DNA from: a virus
DNA length: 56,786 nt
Direction: 5' to 3' (one strand)
IMG/VR virus record: IMGVR_UViG_3300010396_000050
Coordinates: 1 to 56,786 of that record
The translations under genes were made by a program, and so were the position numbers. The notes beneath the pieces were generated by a model, which saw only the letters and a list, made by a program, of their open reading frames with translations, did no database searches and had not been told where the DNA came from. The stretch's first letter is position 1; each line of letters opens with the position of its first letter. This document shows, in pieces, positions 55,881-56,786 of the stretch.

Positions 55881-56786
55881 CTACGCGGCCTGTGCGTCAG
55901 GGGCAGCTTGCTCCGGGTTGATCTCGGCGCTCAGGGGCAGCGGGGCGCTGCTGTAGGTGGCGCTGTTGTCCCCGTACTTGGCGAGGTCTGCCTCGAACTG
56001 CGTGATCTGATCCTCCGTATAGCCGTTCCACCGCAGCGCCGTAATCAGCGGCACGCCGTCGTTGACTTGCTGCGTGATCAGGTCCCAGACGTCATCCTCG
56101 GACGTGTCCTCGACGCTCTCCCACTTGACGCGGATATCGCCAGCCTTGACGTCGTAGCCCTTGAGCCGGAGGCCGTAGCGCTGCACGTCGCCCCAGACGG
56201 AGCCCGCGGCCTTTGCCCGGTCGAGCATTTTCTTGATAAACGGAATCGACGCGAGCGACTGCGCGCGGCCAGACGGGAAGTTGCCGCTCATCTCCAGGTA
56301 ATGCACCGGGATCTTCGAGACGCGGCAGATCGCCTTGTCGAGGTACTCCGTGATCGTCGTGTACTGGGCGATGTTGACGGCGGTGAACTCGGCAATCTTC
56401 GACTCGGGGCTTTCCAGCGTGACGATCTTGCTGACGCCAGTCACGAAGTTGTCGTAGAGCTTCTGCTCGTCGGCGTCCCGTGGTGATTCGACGCCGATCA
56501 GGACGCGCTGAGGAAACGCCATCAGCTCCATTGCAACGAAGAGGTCCATCAGGCTCTTGTTGATCGCGTCCTGCAACGAGAGGATCGAGCGGAGTTCGCT
56601 GACGCCGTAGGCGTTGGTGCGGGCGTTGTTCGCGAAGTGGAAGACCGGCACCGTGTCGTTGATGGGGAGCATCACGGGCCACGATTCGCCGTCCACCAGA
56701 TACGGGACCATGTCGTCGGCGGAGGCCGATGTGCCGGGACTACTGGCCTTGGCGCTGACGTACTTTTCGATCCGGTCGGTGAAGTA
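55881..56786 (-). CDS. Portal protein, C-terminal part (gene crosses the window ends)
   Basis: The continuation of the gene starting at 473: open from base 56786 down to the stop at 55881 (301 residues). Features include YLDKAICRVSKIPVHYLEMS and SGNFPSGRAQSLASIPFIKK (the clip/stem core of SPP1-like portals) and an acidic C-terminal tail. Read with the N-terminal piece it gives a normal-length portal. It ends two bases before the MuF-like gene. Confidence 0.88.
   Translation of the reverse strand, partial: YFTDRIEKYVSAKASSPGTSASADDMVPYLVDGESWPVMLPINDTVPVFHFANNARTNAYGVSELRSILSLQDAINKSLMDLFVAMELMAFPQRVLIGVESPRDADEQKLYDNFVTGVSKIVTLESPESKIAEFTAVNIAQYTTITEYLDKAICRVSKIPVHYLEMSGNFPSGRAQSLASIPFIKKMLDRAKAAGSVWGDVQRYGLRLKGYDVKAGDIRVKWESVEDTSEDDVWDLITQQVNDGVPLITALRWNGYTEDQITQFEADLAKYGDNSATYSSAPLPLSAEINPEQAAPDAQAA

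Noticed and set aside
1-56786. CRISPR array, insertion sequence, rRNA
   Set aside because: No regular spacer-repeat series, no transposase-like protein and no rRNA-like sequence were seen. The only long repeats are iterons, tape-measure units and the motifs listed.

Overview
The window is a nearly complete genome of a temperate, long-tailed (siphovirus-type) bacteriophage or an excised prophage of roughly 60% GC. The two ends belong together. The first 473 bases carry the N-terminal third of a portal gene on the minus strand, and the last 906 bases carry its remaining two thirds. Joining end to start restores one portal gene apart from a single missing base, so the molecule is circular or circularly permuted. 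The host cannot be named from the sequence. Promoters are of the TTGACA/TATAAT type, and two gene products carry twin-arginine export signals.

Layout, following leftward (minus-strand) transcription. A strong promoter at 16.6 kb, facing a cI-like repressor gene, starts the early operon. That operon holds regulators, a Rad52-type annealing protein, SSB, an HNH endonuclease, a replication initiator with an iteron array inside its gene, a primase-helicase, about twenty tiny overlapping genes, and then terS and terL. Transcription then crosses the circular junction into portal, MuF-like protein, scaffold, capsid, connectors, tail tube, tail chaperones, a 1780-residue tape measure, tail tip, a YadA-like fibre and the lysis genes, ending near 28.6 kb. 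Rightward genes form three islands. One is the lysogeny island (16.6-20.0 kb: repressor, a toxin/antitoxin-like pair, tyrosine integrase). The second has a Cro-like regulator and a membrane protein (26.9-28.0 kb). The third is a cargo cassette inside the tail region (37.3-40.9 kb: two XRE regulators, ParB, two Tat-exported proteins).

The most unusual content is an RNA-biology module at 20.5-28.6 kb. A leftward operon from a consensus promoter at 26.8 kb encodes RtcB (RNA ligase) and a Ro60/TROVE protein. Directly behind the Ro gene lies a noncoding RNA with a circularly permuted tRNA-like fold: T arm first, acceptor stem closed by a UUCG tetraloop, then D arm. This is the architecture of bacterial YrlA-type Y RNAs, the partners of Ro. 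A second locus at 28.5-28.6 kb carries two more permuted tRNA-like modules head to tail, with CUUG and GAAA tetraloops, fused upstream of a normal tRNA-Thr(UGU) and followed by an irregular tRNA-like element. Inferred role: RNA surveillance and repair, perhaps against host tRNA-cleaving defences.

A further regulatory circuit links two promoters at 18.7 and 20.3 kb that flank the integrase and share a near-palindromic operator. The rightward one appears to make an ~80-nt terminator-ended small RNA. Most small early genes have no recognisable family and are described only by what can be seen.
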